Part shown: positions 46,431 to 54,986 of the stretch, in pieces
Layout: every line of letters starts with the position of its first letter
How positions within the stretch are numbered: the stretch's first letter is position 1
Source of the DNA: Aquamicrobium sp. LC103
GTDB lineage: Bacteria; Pseudomonadota; Alphaproteobacteria; Rhizobiales; Rhizobiaceae
DNA: 64,000 nucleotides
Reading direction: 5' to 3'
NCBI RefSeq assembly: GCF_001014615.2
Contig: NZ_LBCQ02000005.1
Span: forward strand, 62,001 to 126,000
Position numbers and translations under genes: made by a program
Notes under the pieces: model-generated
Told to the model about the DNA's origin: nothing
Seen by the model: only the letters and a program-made list of their open reading frames with translations
Database searches by the model: none

Positions 46431-46910
46431 TTATTTGTCCGTTTCGTGGCGCAAAGCCTCGACGGCTGCACCCACGGCACTTGCCGTGCCTTCGATGAAG
46501 CGCGCTACGATAGCAAGCTCCTCGTCCGTGAACTTCTCATGCATCGCGGTCAGCCGTTCCATCAGATGGCGATAGTGGGGACCGATCATCTGCAACGCCT
46601 TCGGCAGCATACGGATCAGGACCACGCGCCGGTCTGGCCCACTTCGGTCCCGCAATACGAACCCTGACCTCTCCAATCGATCGACGATGGTCGTTATCGT
46701 CGCGGTACTGAGACCCGCGTGCGCCGCGAGTTGGCCCGCCGGCAAGGGGCCGTAGATCTGTAAGAGGTCGAGACATTCCAGATCGACCGGGTTGATCCCA
46801 ACCTTTGCAGCGATTGCTGCCCCATGCACGGTCGAATGGGCGCCCTGCAGGCGCTGAGCGCGCTGAAGGGCATCGAGAATCTCCGCGCGCGATTGCGCCT
46901 TTGCACTCAA
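46431..46910 (-). CDS. MarR family transcriptional regulator
   Basis: 159-residue winged-helix regulator. DLECLDLLQIYGPLPAGQLAAHAGLSTATITTIVDRLERSGFVLR contains helices 2-4 and the recognition helix, and RSGPDRRVVLIRM is the wing. It appears to start at TTG 46910. A palindrome at 46938-46959 immediately upstream is its probable operator, shared with the divergent small membrane protein. Confidence 0.92.
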   Translation of the reverse strand: MSAKAQSRAEILDALQRAQRLQGAHSTVHGAAIAAKVGINPVDLECLDLLQIYGPLPAGQLAAHAGLSTATITTIVDRLERSGFVLRDRSGPDRRVVLIRMLPKALQMIGPHYRHLMERLTAMHEKFTDEELAIVARFIEGTASAVGAAVEALRHETDK

Positions 46911-46937
46911 TTGCTTTGCGATATTGATATCTCGAAT

Positions 46938-46959
46938 TTCGTAATATATATATTCCGAA
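46938..46959. promoter_or_regulatory. Candidate MarR operator, 22-base palindrome
   Basis: TTCG-t-AATATATATATT-c-CGAA: four outer and six inner pairs, symmetric apart from one mismatched base on each side. It lies 28 bases upstream of the MarR start and 66 bases before the divergent gene at 47026, in an AT-rich island. MarR proteins bind palindromes of about this size. Confidence 0.55.
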
Positions 46960-47025
46960 TAAATTTCGTCGATTCCGGACGGCTGGTCAAGTGGTCATCC
47001 GGCAGGAAACCAGAGAGGCGTGTCC

Positions 47026-47502
47026 ATGCAAAAACCAGCCACCATAATCCTTTGGCTGTTTGTTATTTTCCTTGGAATCAGTGTCGGCGCCGGGCTCTAC
47101 GAAGCCCGGATCATGGTGCCGATCTGGCGGGATACCCCGCCCGAAACCTGGCTCAACACAGGAATCGCGTTCTGGGCCTTCGTCACCACTGGCCCATTGA
47201 CGCTTCTGGTGCTCGCCGGCCTTTACTTCTCATGGCGTTCGGTGGGACCGGTACGGCCGTGGTGGCTTGCAGCGCTGGTGGTCTCGGTCATGGAGCGCAT
47301 CGCGACATTCGCATACTTCATACCGACCATGGTCTGGCTCCAGGGGCAGACCGGCGACGCAGGGGCAGTGGTTGCTTCAACCCTCGAGACATGGACGCTC
47401 CTCAACCACGGGCGTCATGTCCTGTCGATTCTGGCGTGGCTGCTGGCGCTCAAGGCTCTGTCTCTGATCGGTCCGGCTCACACGAAACCTCTTCAGGCGT
47501 AG
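47026..47502 (+). CDS. Four-helix membrane protein, DUF1772-like
   Basis: 158-residue integral membrane protein with four hydrophobic segments. GLYEARIMVPIWRDTPPETW between the first two and NHGRHVLSILAWLLALKAL at the end resemble DUF1772/anthrone-oxygenase-like proteins. ATG 47026 is preferred to GTG 47020 because GAGAGG is well placed for the ATG. It is divergent from the MarR gene and probably under its control. No enzymatic function can be assigned with confidence. Confidence 0.7.
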   Translation: MQKPATIILWLFVIFLGISVGAGLYEARIMVPIWRDTPPETWLNTGIAFWAFVTTGPLTLLVLAGLYFSWRSVGPVRPWWLAALVVSVMERIATFAYFIPTMVWLQGQTGDAGAVVASTLETWTLLNHGRHVLSILAWLLALKALSLIGPAHTKPLQA

Positions 47503-48598
47503 CGCCCAAGTGTAAGGGGTCCAGGGTGTGCTCCTTAGGGTGTACCAAACGCATTCCCACCATAGCGACCATGATGCGTAGCAGATGGTGGGTTGACACG
47601 AAAATCGGATTGAGCTGCATCGCCATCGCTATCAATGACATTTCTATTATCCCGCCGGGCGCGTATGCGAGGAATATGGCGTATGCGTTGATGCCGCTCA
47701 GTCTCGCCAGGGTCCACGCGAAAAGCGCGCCGAGCGCGTAGGTGGCGACTGAACTGACCATGGTGAGCCGTATGGCAAGCATCAGCTTGCTGGAAGATAT
47801 GCCTTCGAACCGTGCACCGAGGCTCGCGCCTATAACGATCTGAGCCGCGACAATCACCCAAACGGAGATCGTGGCGGAAGACAGGCCGCTAGCGTGGCAG
47901 ACCGCGCTGACAAGCAATGGACCGAAAAAACTCGCCGCTGGTAGGCGCGCGAACCGGCCTGTGATGACGCCGGCCAGTGTTATGGCGACGCCTTCGATCA
48001 CGTTGCGCCACCATACAAGATCGCTGGCCGAATCGGACCCAGCCACAACGCTGGCCGTATCCAGCCCTGAAACGAGGGCAAGGCCGAACGGCACCAGCAC
48101 GACGCATGCGATCATTCGCAGCACATGCAGCATGGTCATCATTTGCACGTCGCCGCCGGCAGCCTGGCCGAGTTCGATCGACTCCACCAGACCGCCGGGT
48201 ACGGCGGAGTACCAGGCGGTTGGCCTGGAAACATGAGGCGAGAGCAGAAACAGCCGGTACACCAAATGATGCAACACCGGCAGAAATATCAACAGCGCGA
48301 GGATCGTGATCCACCAGCGCGGCATCTCCGCGACGATGGCCGGCGTGAAGCCGGCGCCGATCCCGGTTCCTATGAGCGGAATGGCTATTGCGCGCGCGAG
48401 CGGGGGGAGATCCGGGCTGTCGGGGCCGATCCTGATGCCGAGCGCTGCGACCAGGCCGACTGCGACGACCGATCCTAGCAGCCAAGCGAGCGGCAGGTTC
48501 AACCACGCGGCAAAAGCGCCTCCCGTAATGGCCAGTGTGATGGTCGCAAGCACAGTGCGGGGATGAGTGTGACCCCAGAGAAGCCGAAACCGGGTCAT
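47450..48598 (-). CDS. AbrB family membrane protein (AbrB duplication domain)
   Basis: 382-residue membrane protein with two repeats of the AbrB-duplication domain, each five or so helices: LPLAWLLGSVVAVGLVAALG in the first half and GASLGARFEGISSSK in the second. Despite the name these are probable transporters, not DNA-binding proteins. ATG 48598 (MTRFRLLWGH) starts the conserved part. The 3' end overlaps the convergent membrane-protein gene by 53 bases. Site A of the RGTATGT motif lies 52 bases upstream of the start. Confidence 0.82.
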   Translation of the reverse strand: MTRFRLLWGHTHPRTVLATITLAITGGAFAAWLNLPLAWLLGSVVAVGLVAALGIRIGPDSPDLPPLARAIAIPLIGTGIGAGFTPAIVAEMPRWWITILALLIFLPVLHHLVYRLFLLSPHVSRPTAWYSAVPGGLVESIELGQAAGGDVQMMTMLHVLRMIACVVLVPFGLALVSGLDTASVVAGSDSASDLVWWRNVIEGVAITLAGVITGRFARLPAASFFGPLLVSAVCHASGLSSATISVWVIVAAQIVIGASLGARFEGISSSKLMLAIRLTMVSSVATYALGALFAWTLARLSGINAYAIFLAYAPGGIIEMSLIAMAMQLNPIFVSTHHLLRIMVAMVGMRLVHPKEHTLDPLHLGATPEEVSCEPDRSETEP

Positions 48599-48649
48599 CT
48601 CGACAGCGCGCCGAAACAGAAGATGGAGGGGGGCGAGGTGCCGACAGAT

Positions 48650-48672
48650 ACATACTGAATACTCAAATATTC
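48650..48672 (-). promoter_or_regulatory. Shared island operator motif, site A
   Basis: On the minus strand the site ends CAGTATGT and begins GAATATTT, also forming GAATA-N6-TATTC. It is 52 bases upstream of the AbrB-type gene. It aligns at 16 of 23 positions with sites C and D and shares the invariant RGTATGT core. Confidence 0.5.
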
Positions 48673-49029
48673 TTTTTTTCTGGCTGAGGCGAAGTCCGTG
48701 GGAGCTGCGGGATGCGGTCCGGTTTTGATCAAGAAGCTGAAAAACGCAGTCACGATCGGGCGGCCTCTTTCCGCATTGTATAGGCTTGTCTTTTGCGAGC
48801 GCCCGGGACGAATTCTGGCGCCTGAGAACCACCATCAAGCTGATTGACAAGGGAAATTACACGCAATACTGGTTGTGTCAAACGACGTGTCTCTCAATTT
48901 TGGTGGGCGCGATCGATCGCGGACGGAGGTCCTGCGCATGCGTTTTTGTCTGTTTGGAATCCGGGGCAGGGTGAGGTTTGAGCGTCGCGTGTGTGCGAAT
49001 GCGTGGGTCTTGTGGTAATGGATGTAGAA

Positions 49030-49052
49030 ACATACTAAGTATTTGAATTTAT
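49030..49052 (-). promoter_or_regulatory. Shared island operator motif, site B
   Basis: Contains ACATACTAAGTATTTGAAT on the plus strand, including the palindrome ATACT-A-AGTAT. It lies 38 bases before the ATG of the acyl-CoA ligase, within the expected promoter. Confidence 0.5.
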
Positions 49053-49090
49053 GATGACGAGTTTTCTGATTCCGTCGAGAAGGAGATCGG

Positions 49091-50755
49091 ATGCGGTCTA
49101 GTGGGGAAGTGAGACCCTGGTCGCATCTGCTGCCCCGGGGCGTGCGCGCCGACTACAATCCGCCCGTCGGTACGTTGAATGAATTGCTGCGGTGCAGCTG
49201 GGCCAATCATCCGTCGCGACTCGCGATCGATTATTACGGCGAGCAGTGGACCTATGCCGATTTGTATGCGCGTATCGCCGAAACTGCGGTTGCGCTGCGC
49301 GCCCGCGGAATTGGGCGCGGCGATGTCATCGCGCTCTATCTGCCGAACACGAACTGGCAGCCTGTATGGTTCCTGGCGGTGCTGGCGGCAGGGGCGACGG
49401 TGGTCAACCTCTCGCCTCTCGATGCGCCTCGTGAATTGGCGCACAAGATAGCCGATAGTGGCGCGCGTTGGGTCGTCACGGCGAATGGCGATGGCTACCT
49501 GTCTCGTATCTCGGCGTTACAGCAGCGGTTCTCCGGCCTTGTTTCCGTGACGTGCGACGATGCAGTGACCACTCCGGCTGCGAAATTGCCGGATCAAACC
49601 CTGCGGTATGCCGATCTGATCGCCGAGCATAAGGGCGCTGCACTGCCAGACGTGGCGGTCGCTCCCGAAGATGTAGCGCTTCTTCAATATACGGGGGGTA
49701 CAACAGGAGAGCCCAAGGCCGCGATCCTCAGCCAACGCAATATTGCGGCAGCGGTGCAGAGCTACAGCGAACTGTTTCGCAGCGAGCCGCAGTTCGGTCC
49801 GGATCAACGGGTGCTTGTCTATACGCCGCTCTTTCACATTTTCGGGCTAACCACGAGTCTGCTACGTCGTTTGTCCGAAGGCGCCAGCATCTATCTGCGT
49901 CAACGTTTCGATGCTTCTGAGGCGTTGGATCTGATCCATGAGAAACGCATCACCGCGTTTGGTGGCGTGCCGACCATGTGGATCAATCTGCTGCAACAGC
50001 CCGGCCTCGAAGACAAGGACCTATCCTCCATCAACTACGCGATATCGGGAGGAGCGCCCCTGCCGGTGGCCGTGGCGGGCCGCGTCAAGGAATTGATGGG
50101 CGTCAACATTCGCGGGGGGGGGGGCATGACCGAAACATCGCCGGTAGGCATCAACATTCCGCCGATGCTGCCGCCGGGAAAGGATGGCACCGTCGGCATA
50201 CCGGTCCCGGGCATCGACGTCCAGATTGTTGCAGTTGACGATCCGCGCCGGCTGCTGAGGCCCGGCGAACACGGCGAGCTTCGTGTGCGCGGTCCAAGCG
50301 TGACGCGTGGTTATTGGAAACGCCCCGAAGAAACGCGCGCGGCCTTTATCGATGGCTGGCTAATGACGGGTGATATCGGCTACATGGACGAAGACGGCTA
50401 CTTCTACATCGTCGATCGCAAGAAGGACATGATCGTCTCGTCCGGGTTCAACGTCTATCCGGTCGCGATCGAGAAGGCGGTGCATGAGCATTCCGCTGTG
50501 GCCGATGTCGCCGTGATCGGCATTCCTGATTCATATCGAGGCGAGGCCGCCAAGGCGTTCGTCGTATTGCGTGAAGGCGCAGCCGAGTTCTCGCTGGAAG
50601 AGTTGCGCGAATTCCTGGCCGAGCGTCTGGGACGTCACGAGATGCCGCAACAACTCGAGTTTCGTTCCACCCTACCGCGAACGGCCGTGGGCAAGACATC
50701 GCGGCTGGAACTGCGCGCGCAGGAACAAGAGCGCCGCGCTACAATTTCGAACTGA
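49091..50755 (+). CDS. AMP-dependent acyl-CoA synthetase/ligase
   Basis: 554-residue adenylate-forming enzyme. The phosphate loop is YTGGTTGEPKA near residue 202, the A5 motif MTETSP near residue 348, the adenosine motif GWLMTGDIGYMDEDGY and the hinge/C-terminal VDRKKDMIVSSGFNVYP; the catalytic lysine is in RTAVGKTSR. It activates a carboxylic acid to its CoA thioester. ATG 49091 follows AAGGAGATCGG. The core loop before MTETSP is encoded by an 11-G run and reads RGGGGMTE instead of the usual GYGMTE. Confidence 0.93.
   Translation: MRSSGEVRPWSHLLPRGVRADYNPPVGTLNELLRCSWANHPSRLAIDYYGEQWTYADLYARIAETAVALRARGIGRGDVIALYLPNTNWQPVWFLAVLAAGATVVNLSPLDAPRELAHKIADSGARWVVTANGDGYLSRISALQQRFSGLVSVTCDDAVTTPAAKLPDQTLRYADLIAEHKGAALPDVAVAPEDVALLQYTGGTTGEPKAAILSQRNIAAAVQSYSELFRSEPQFGPDQRVLVYTPLFHIFGLTTSLLRRLSEGASIYLRQRFDASEALDLIHEKRITAFGGVPTMWINLLQQPGLEDKDLSSINYAISGGAPLPVAVAGRVKELMGVNIRGGGGMTETSPVGINIPPMLPPGKDGTVGIPVPGIDVQIVAVDDPRRLLRPGEHGELRVRGPSVTRGYWKRPEETRAAFIDGWLMTGDIGYMDEDGYFYIVDRKKDMIVSSGFNVYPVAIEKAVHEHSAVADVAVIGIPDSYRGEAAKAFVVLREGAAEFSLEELREFLAERLGRHEMPQQLEFRSTLPRTAVGKTSRLELRAQEQERRATISN
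50114..50124 (+). repeat. Run of eleven G residues inside the ligase gene
   Basis: Mononucleotide G11 tract in the coding frame of the acyl-CoA ligase, in the A5-type core motif. It is the longest homopolymer I noticed in the window. A change of one base would truncate the protein. It may be a natural slippage site or a sequencing artefact. Confidence 0.9.
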
Positions 50756-50766
50756 CGGAGAGCCAG

Positions 50767-51966
50767 TTGGATCTGAGTTTTACTAGAGAGGAAGAAGCCT
50801 TTCGCCAGAACGTGCGCTGCTTCATCCAGGATAATCTACCTGAGGCGACCCGTCGACACATGGAGAGCTTCCGATCGCCGACCCGCGACATGATCGTCGC
50901 ATGGTCGCGCATTCTGCATGCCCGCGGCTGGGGCGCGCCACGCTGGCCAGCGGAGTATGGCGGACCCGGCTGGGGCCCGATCCAGCAATACATCTTCATC
51001 GAGGAATGCCAGGCTGCGCCGGCGCCGGATCTTCTCAGCTTCGGGGTCAATATGGTCGGGCCAGTAATCTACACGTTCGGCAGCGCTGAGCAGAAGGCCA
51101 GATATCTGCCGCGTATTTCGTCGATGGAGGACTGGTGGTGCCAGGGCTTTTCCGAACCGGGCGCAGGGTCCGATCTCGCCTCATTGAAAACGCGTGCCGT
51201 TCGTAACGACGACGGCTGGGTGATCGACGGACAAAAGACCTGGACCACCTACGGTCAGTACGCCAACATGATCTTCGTCCTTGCCCGCACAAAACCCGCT
51301 GCGAAGAAGCAGGAAGGCATCTCGTTTTTCCTCATAGATATGAAGACGCCGGGTATTACTTTGCGGCCGATCCAGACCATCGATGGCGGCTGCGAGGTCA
51401 ACGAGGTGTTCTTCGACAACGTGCGCATCCCGGGCGATGCATTGGTCGGGCAGGAGGGCAAGGGTTGGGATTACGCCAAGTTCCTGCTGGGCAATGAGCG
51501 TGTCGGTATCGCCCGCATCGGCATCTCCAAGGGCCGCATGCGTCTGATCCGCGATGCTGCCTCCACCTGCATTCGCGATGGCCGTCCCCTGATCGAGCAT
51601 GCGCGTTTCCTCGACAGATTCATCGGCCTTGAGGTGGAACTGAAGGCGCTGGAACTGACGGCCCTGCGGCTTCTGGCGGCGGAGGCGAGCCGCGGTAACA
51701 GCGGGACGCCTGATCCCGCATCTTCGGTGCTCAAGATCAAGGGGGCTGAAATTCAGCAGCGCACCTCCGAGTTGATGCTGGATATCGCCGGTACGGCCGC
51801 CTTGCCCTGGCCGCAGGGGGACGAGGCCATACGGGCGTTGGCGCCGGGCCCGTCCTGGGCGGACGCCGCTCCCTCACTCTATTTCAATCTCCGCAAGGTC
51901 TCCATCTATGGGGGCGCGACGGAGGTGCAAAAGAACATCATCGCCAAGTTGATCCTGGGATTGTGA
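50767..51966 (+). CDS. Acyl-CoA dehydrogenase, subunit-type 1
   Basis: 399-residue FAD acyl-CoA dehydrogenase. N-terminal DLSFTREEEAFRQNVRCFI, the FAD segment WWCQGFSEPGAGSDLASLKTRA and the C-terminal SIYGGATEVQKNIIAKLILGL are present. The glutamate of the classical YEG catalytic motif is replaced (IYGGATE), as in members that use another base or pair with a second subunit. Starts at TTG 50767 with GGAGAG six bases before. It is 11 bases from the ligase and 7 bases from the next dehydrogenase. Confidence 0.92.
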   Translation: MDLSFTREEEAFRQNVRCFIQDNLPEATRRHMESFRSPTRDMIVAWSRILHARGWGAPRWPAEYGGPGWGPIQQYIFIEECQAAPAPDLLSFGVNMVGPVIYTFGSAEQKARYLPRISSMEDWWCQGFSEPGAGSDLASLKTRAVRNDDGWVIDGQKTWTTYGQYANMIFVLARTKPAAKKQEGISFFLIDMKTPGITLRPIQTIDGGCEVNEVFFDNVRIPGDALVGQEGKGWDYAKFLLGNERVGIARIGISKGRMRLIRDAASTCIRDGRPLIEHARFLDRFIGLEVELKALELTALRLLAAEASRGNSGTPDPASSVLKIKGAEIQQRTSELMLDIAGTAALPWPQGDEAIRALAPGPSWADAAPSLYFNLRKVSIYGGATEVQKNIIAKLILGL

Positions 51967-51973
51967 GCTGACC

Positions 51974-53068
51974 ATGAATTTCGATCTAAGCGACGAACAG
52001 CGGATGCTCGACGATTCCCTGGCGCGGTTGCTGGCCGACCACGCCGATTTTGAGACACGGCGACGCTTGTCGTCTCGCGCTCCGGGCTGGAGCCCGGAGC
52101 TTTGGGCAGAATTCGCCCGGCTTGGGCTTCTGGCGCTTCCGTTCGACGAAAAACAGGGTGGAATAGGCGGCGGCCCGGTGGATACGATGCTGGTCATGCG
52201 GCAGCTCGGCAGGGCGCTATCGGCTGAGCCTTTCCTCGAAACATGCGTGCTGGCGCCAGTACTGCTCTCCGAAGACGGCGGCGGCGTTGTCACGGCTTTG
52301 CGCGGGGACATCATGGAGGGTCGGGCGATCTGCACCGTCGCTGCGCGGCAGGAATCGGCAGACTTGGTGCAGGCGGCATCGACCGGCGGCGAATGGCGAC
52401 TTACGGGAAACGCGTCGCTGGTACCCTGGGGCGGTGAGGCGGACTGGTTGATCCTGCCGGCTGAGACCGGAAAAGGCTTGGCGCTTTTTCTCATTGAAGG
52501 AGAGCGAGCGGGTGTAACCCGTCGGGGCTATCCAACCCAGGACGGACGACGGAGCGCCAAGATCACGTTCAAGGATGCGGTGGCACAAAGGCTGGCGGCA
52601 AGCGATGCCGGCGGATTGCTCGATCGGGCTCGCGCAACGGCGCTAGCCGCTATTTGTGCGGAGGCGGTGGGCGCGATGGAAAGCTGCCTGGAGCAGACCG
52701 TGGAATATTTGCGCACTCGCCAGCAATTTGGAACGGTCATTGGCAAGTTTCAGGCTCTGCAACATCAGGCGGCCGATATGGTCATCGCGCTGGAGCAAGC
52801 GCGGTCGATGGCGTTTTTCGCAGCGATGAACTGTGAGCAAGCCGATGCCGCTCTGCGCGAACGAGCCCTGTCTGCAGCCAAGGTACAAATCAATCGATCA
52901 GCACGAAGCATCGGGCAAGCGGCGATTCAGCTTCATGGCGGGATTGGCATGACCATGGAACTGGCGATCGGCCACTACTTCAAACGATTGACGATGATTG
53001 AGTTGTCTTTCGGAGATCTCGATCATCACCTGGACCGCCTTGCGGCCGCTGGCGGACTGGCCGCCTGA
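51974..53068 (+). CDS. Acyl-CoA dehydrogenase, subunit-type 2
   Basis: 364-residue shorter acyl-CoA dehydrogenase. NFDLSDEQRMLDDSLARLLADHADF opens it; the middle domain is weakly conserved; RQQFGTVIGKFQALQHQAADM and IQLHGGIGMTMELAIGHYFKR near the end are typical. It also lacks the YEG glutamate. Pairs of a long and a short enzyme encoded side by side often form heteromeric dehydrogenases for bulky acyl-CoAs such as steroid side chains. Confidence 0.9.
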   Translation: MNFDLSDEQRMLDDSLARLLADHADFETRRRLSSRAPGWSPELWAEFARLGLLALPFDEKQGGIGGGPVDTMLVMRQLGRALSAEPFLETCVLAPVLLSEDGGGVVTALRGDIMEGRAICTVAARQESADLVQAASTGGEWRLTGNASLVPWGGEADWLILPAETGKGLALFLIEGERAGVTRRGYPTQDGRRSAKITFKDAVAQRLAASDAGGLLDRARATALAAICAEAVGAMESCLEQTVEYLRTRQQFGTVIGKFQALQHQAADMVIALEQARSMAFFAAMNCEQADAALRERALSAAKVQINRSARSIGQAAIQLHGGIGMTMELAIGHYFKRLTMIELSFGDLDHHLDRLAAAGGLAA

Positions 53069-53400
53069 CAGACCGTTTCCGCGTCGGGTCGATGGGAAGC
53101 GACGGACGGGGGTTGCAGCTAGCTTGCTTCGCCTAAAAGTGCAATCGCGTTGGTTGCTGTGTGCTTATCGTAGAAGCTACGGTATGTTTATTCGCGCGAC
53201 GGTTGGTGGATCGAGCTGCGGGCGAGCGATGCACGGTATTAGCTTGAGTAAAAGGAATTCTCATGAATTCATCGCTGAGGTATTCGAAAAAGCGAGCGGG
53301 AGAAATATTTTTTTGAAGATTGGGTATAGCAATTCCGGTGCGATTGCGTAAACGTGTCTCGCACCCGTTTGAAGAATGGGAAGTCTGGGAGGACTATCTG
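53069..53400. other. Intergenic region before the peptide-type ABC operon
   Basis: 332 bases without a supported gene. It carries motif site E (53165-53187), two GAATTC sites ten bases apart flanking TCAT around 53261-53276, a T-run at 53308 and GGGAGGA before the downstream ATG. The open frame that runs through the start codon from 53320 is not needed. Confidence 0.55.
53165..53187 (+). promoter_or_regulatory. Shared island operator motif, site E (weakest)
   Basis: Ends CTACGGTATGT and is followed by TTTA, as in site C. It lies 213 bases before the ABC binding-protein gene, so the promoter would be distant. Left half poorly conserved. Confidence 0.35.
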
Positions 53401-54957
53401 ATGTCAACGCGTCCCGCAGTTGAGGCGAGCGTTCGCCTGCTTGCCGTCAATCATTTCTTGCAGCGATTTTGCGCAGGCTTGCTTGCGTGCGCAGTGCTTG
53501 CCGCGGTGCCGTCAATCGCAGCCGCGGGAGGTTCTCTGTCCGTGGGCCTGGAATCGGAGCTGCGCGGGTTCGACACCGTGCATGGTGGTTCGCTCGATCC
53601 GGCAGGCGAGATCACCATGCGTGCGATCCAGGAACCGCTGTTGCGCTACAATTACGAGAAGGGCGAGCCCGAGCCGCTGCTGGCGGTCAGCTGGGAGATA
53701 AGCGACGACCAGACTGTCTGGACGTTCAAACTGCGCAAGGACGTGAAGTTCCACGACGGGTCGGATTTTACAGCCACGGACGTCGCGCATCATTTCAACC
53801 GTGCGTTGGACCCTGCGCAGAAGGCTGCCGCGCGCGCCACGATTTCGGTGATCAGCAGGGTTGTTGAAGTCGACCCCCACACCGTCGAATTCCACCTGAA
53901 GCATCCTTGGCCCTCGCTCCCGCTGGTTCTTGCCAACACTGGAATGAGTGGTCCGATTCCTTCGCACAAGGCCGTGGACAGCGGTGAGCAGAATCGAAAT
54001 CCGGTTGGCACCGGACCGTTCCGCATGGCGCGGTGGTCCTCTGGCGACCGCATTGTGGCGGAGCGGTTCGCCGATTATTGGGCGGCGGACGAGATCAGCC
54101 TCGACGAAGTGGTGTTTCGTTTCCTTCCCGACACTCAGACCCGTTTCGCTTCGCTGAAATCGGGCGAGATTGACGTGATATGGACCGATCGCGGCCAGAC
54201 GATCCATGAGGCGGAAAAAGATCCGAAGTTGAACGCCTACGTCGTCGATGGCGCGGGAGCTGAAACCATCGTGCTGAATGCACGAAAGGCGCCGTTGGAC
54301 GACAAGCGCGTTCGCGCTGCTGTCGCCCATGCGTGGAATCAGGTTGCACTGGTCCAGGTGTCTTGGCAAAACACCCGCCCTGTCGTCAGCCATCCCCTGG
54401 GCCAAAGCGTCGATTGTGGTCCGGACAATTACCGGCAATTCGATCCGGCAAAAGCCAAGGCGCTGATGGCCGAATACGGGCAGCAGATTTCACTGACCTT
54501 CGTTCACACCGCCACCGCACGCGGTCGCGAACTGGGCGAGCTCATGCAGCAGATGCTCAAGCAGGTCGGCATTCGGGTTGTGCTGGAGCCGGTAGATCAG
54601 TCCACCCTGATGCGGCGCTACTACACCCATGACTATGACATCGTGGGCTGGCGGTTCCCGGATTCGGCGGACATGGCGCCGCAGCTGTTCTCGGCGGTGC
54701 ATTCGAGCTCGGAAACCAACCAGAGCGGGGTCTCGACGGCGGAGATGGATGATGTCGCGGAAAAGATGCGTCTGGCCGCCACGCGGGAGGAGAGCGTGAA
54801 GTATCAATGCGAGGTCATCAGCCATATGAACGAGGAAGTCGCGGTCATCTATCGTGGCGGCGGGCGCTATCATGTGTTCACGAACCAGCGGGTTCAGAAC
54901 CTGCCGAAGCCGTGGCGAGGCATCATTGACGTGACCCGCGTCAGCCTCGGCGATTGA
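53401..54957 (+). CDS. Dipeptide/nickel-type ABC transporter, periplasmic binding protein
   Basis: 518-residue SBP_bac_5 protein. A signal region (FCAGLLACAVLAAVPSIAAA) is followed by LSVGLESELRGFDTVHGG, the family pattern IQEPLLRYNY and WTFKLRKDVKFHDGSDFTATDV near residue 105. ATG 53401 (MSTRPAVEA) was chosen because GGGAGGA is placed eight bases before it. It starts a five-gene importer operon. Given the neighbouring ligase and monooxygenase, the substrate could be a non-peptide organic compound. Confidence 0.92.
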   Translation: MSTRPAVEASVRLLAVNHFLQRFCAGLLACAVLAAVPSIAAAGGSLSVGLESELRGFDTVHGGSLDPAGEITMRAIQEPLLRYNYEKGEPEPLLAVSWEISDDQTVWTFKLRKDVKFHDGSDFTATDVAHHFNRALDPAQKAAARATISVISRVVEVDPHTVEFHLKHPWPSLPLVLANTGMSGPIPSHKAVDSGEQNRNPVGTGPFRMARWSSGDRIVAERFADYWAADEISLDEVVFRFLPDTQTRFASLKSGEIDVIWTDRGQTIHEAEKDPKLNAYVVDGAGAETIVLNARKAPLDDKRVRAAVAHAWNQVALVQVSWQNTRPVVSHPLGQSVDCGPDNYRQFDPAKAKALMAEYGQQISLTFVHTATARGRELGELMQQMLKQVGIRVVLEPVDQSTLMRRYYTHDYDIVGWRFPDSADMAPQLFSAVHSSSETNQSGVSTAEMDDVAEKMRLAATREESVKYQCEVISHMNEEVAVIYRGGGRYHVFTNQRVQNLPKPWRGIIDVTRVSLGD

Positions 54958-54986
54958 TTTCCGGATAGCAGCGAGAAGGGGAAACG

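Larger units (their letters stand above)
48599..49090. other. Divergent control region between AbrB-type and acyl-CoA ligase genes
   Basis: 492 bases with no convincing gene. It contains two copies of the shared island motif (48650-48672 and 49030-49052), one near each flanking gene, and a TTGACA hexamer at 48844 without a good -10. A 62-codon open frame at 48786-48974 has no family resemblance. Confidence 0.6.

Noticed and set aside
53313-53339. Another partial copy of the island motif (TTGGGTATAGC)
   Set aside because: It lacks the GTATGT core that all other sites keep.
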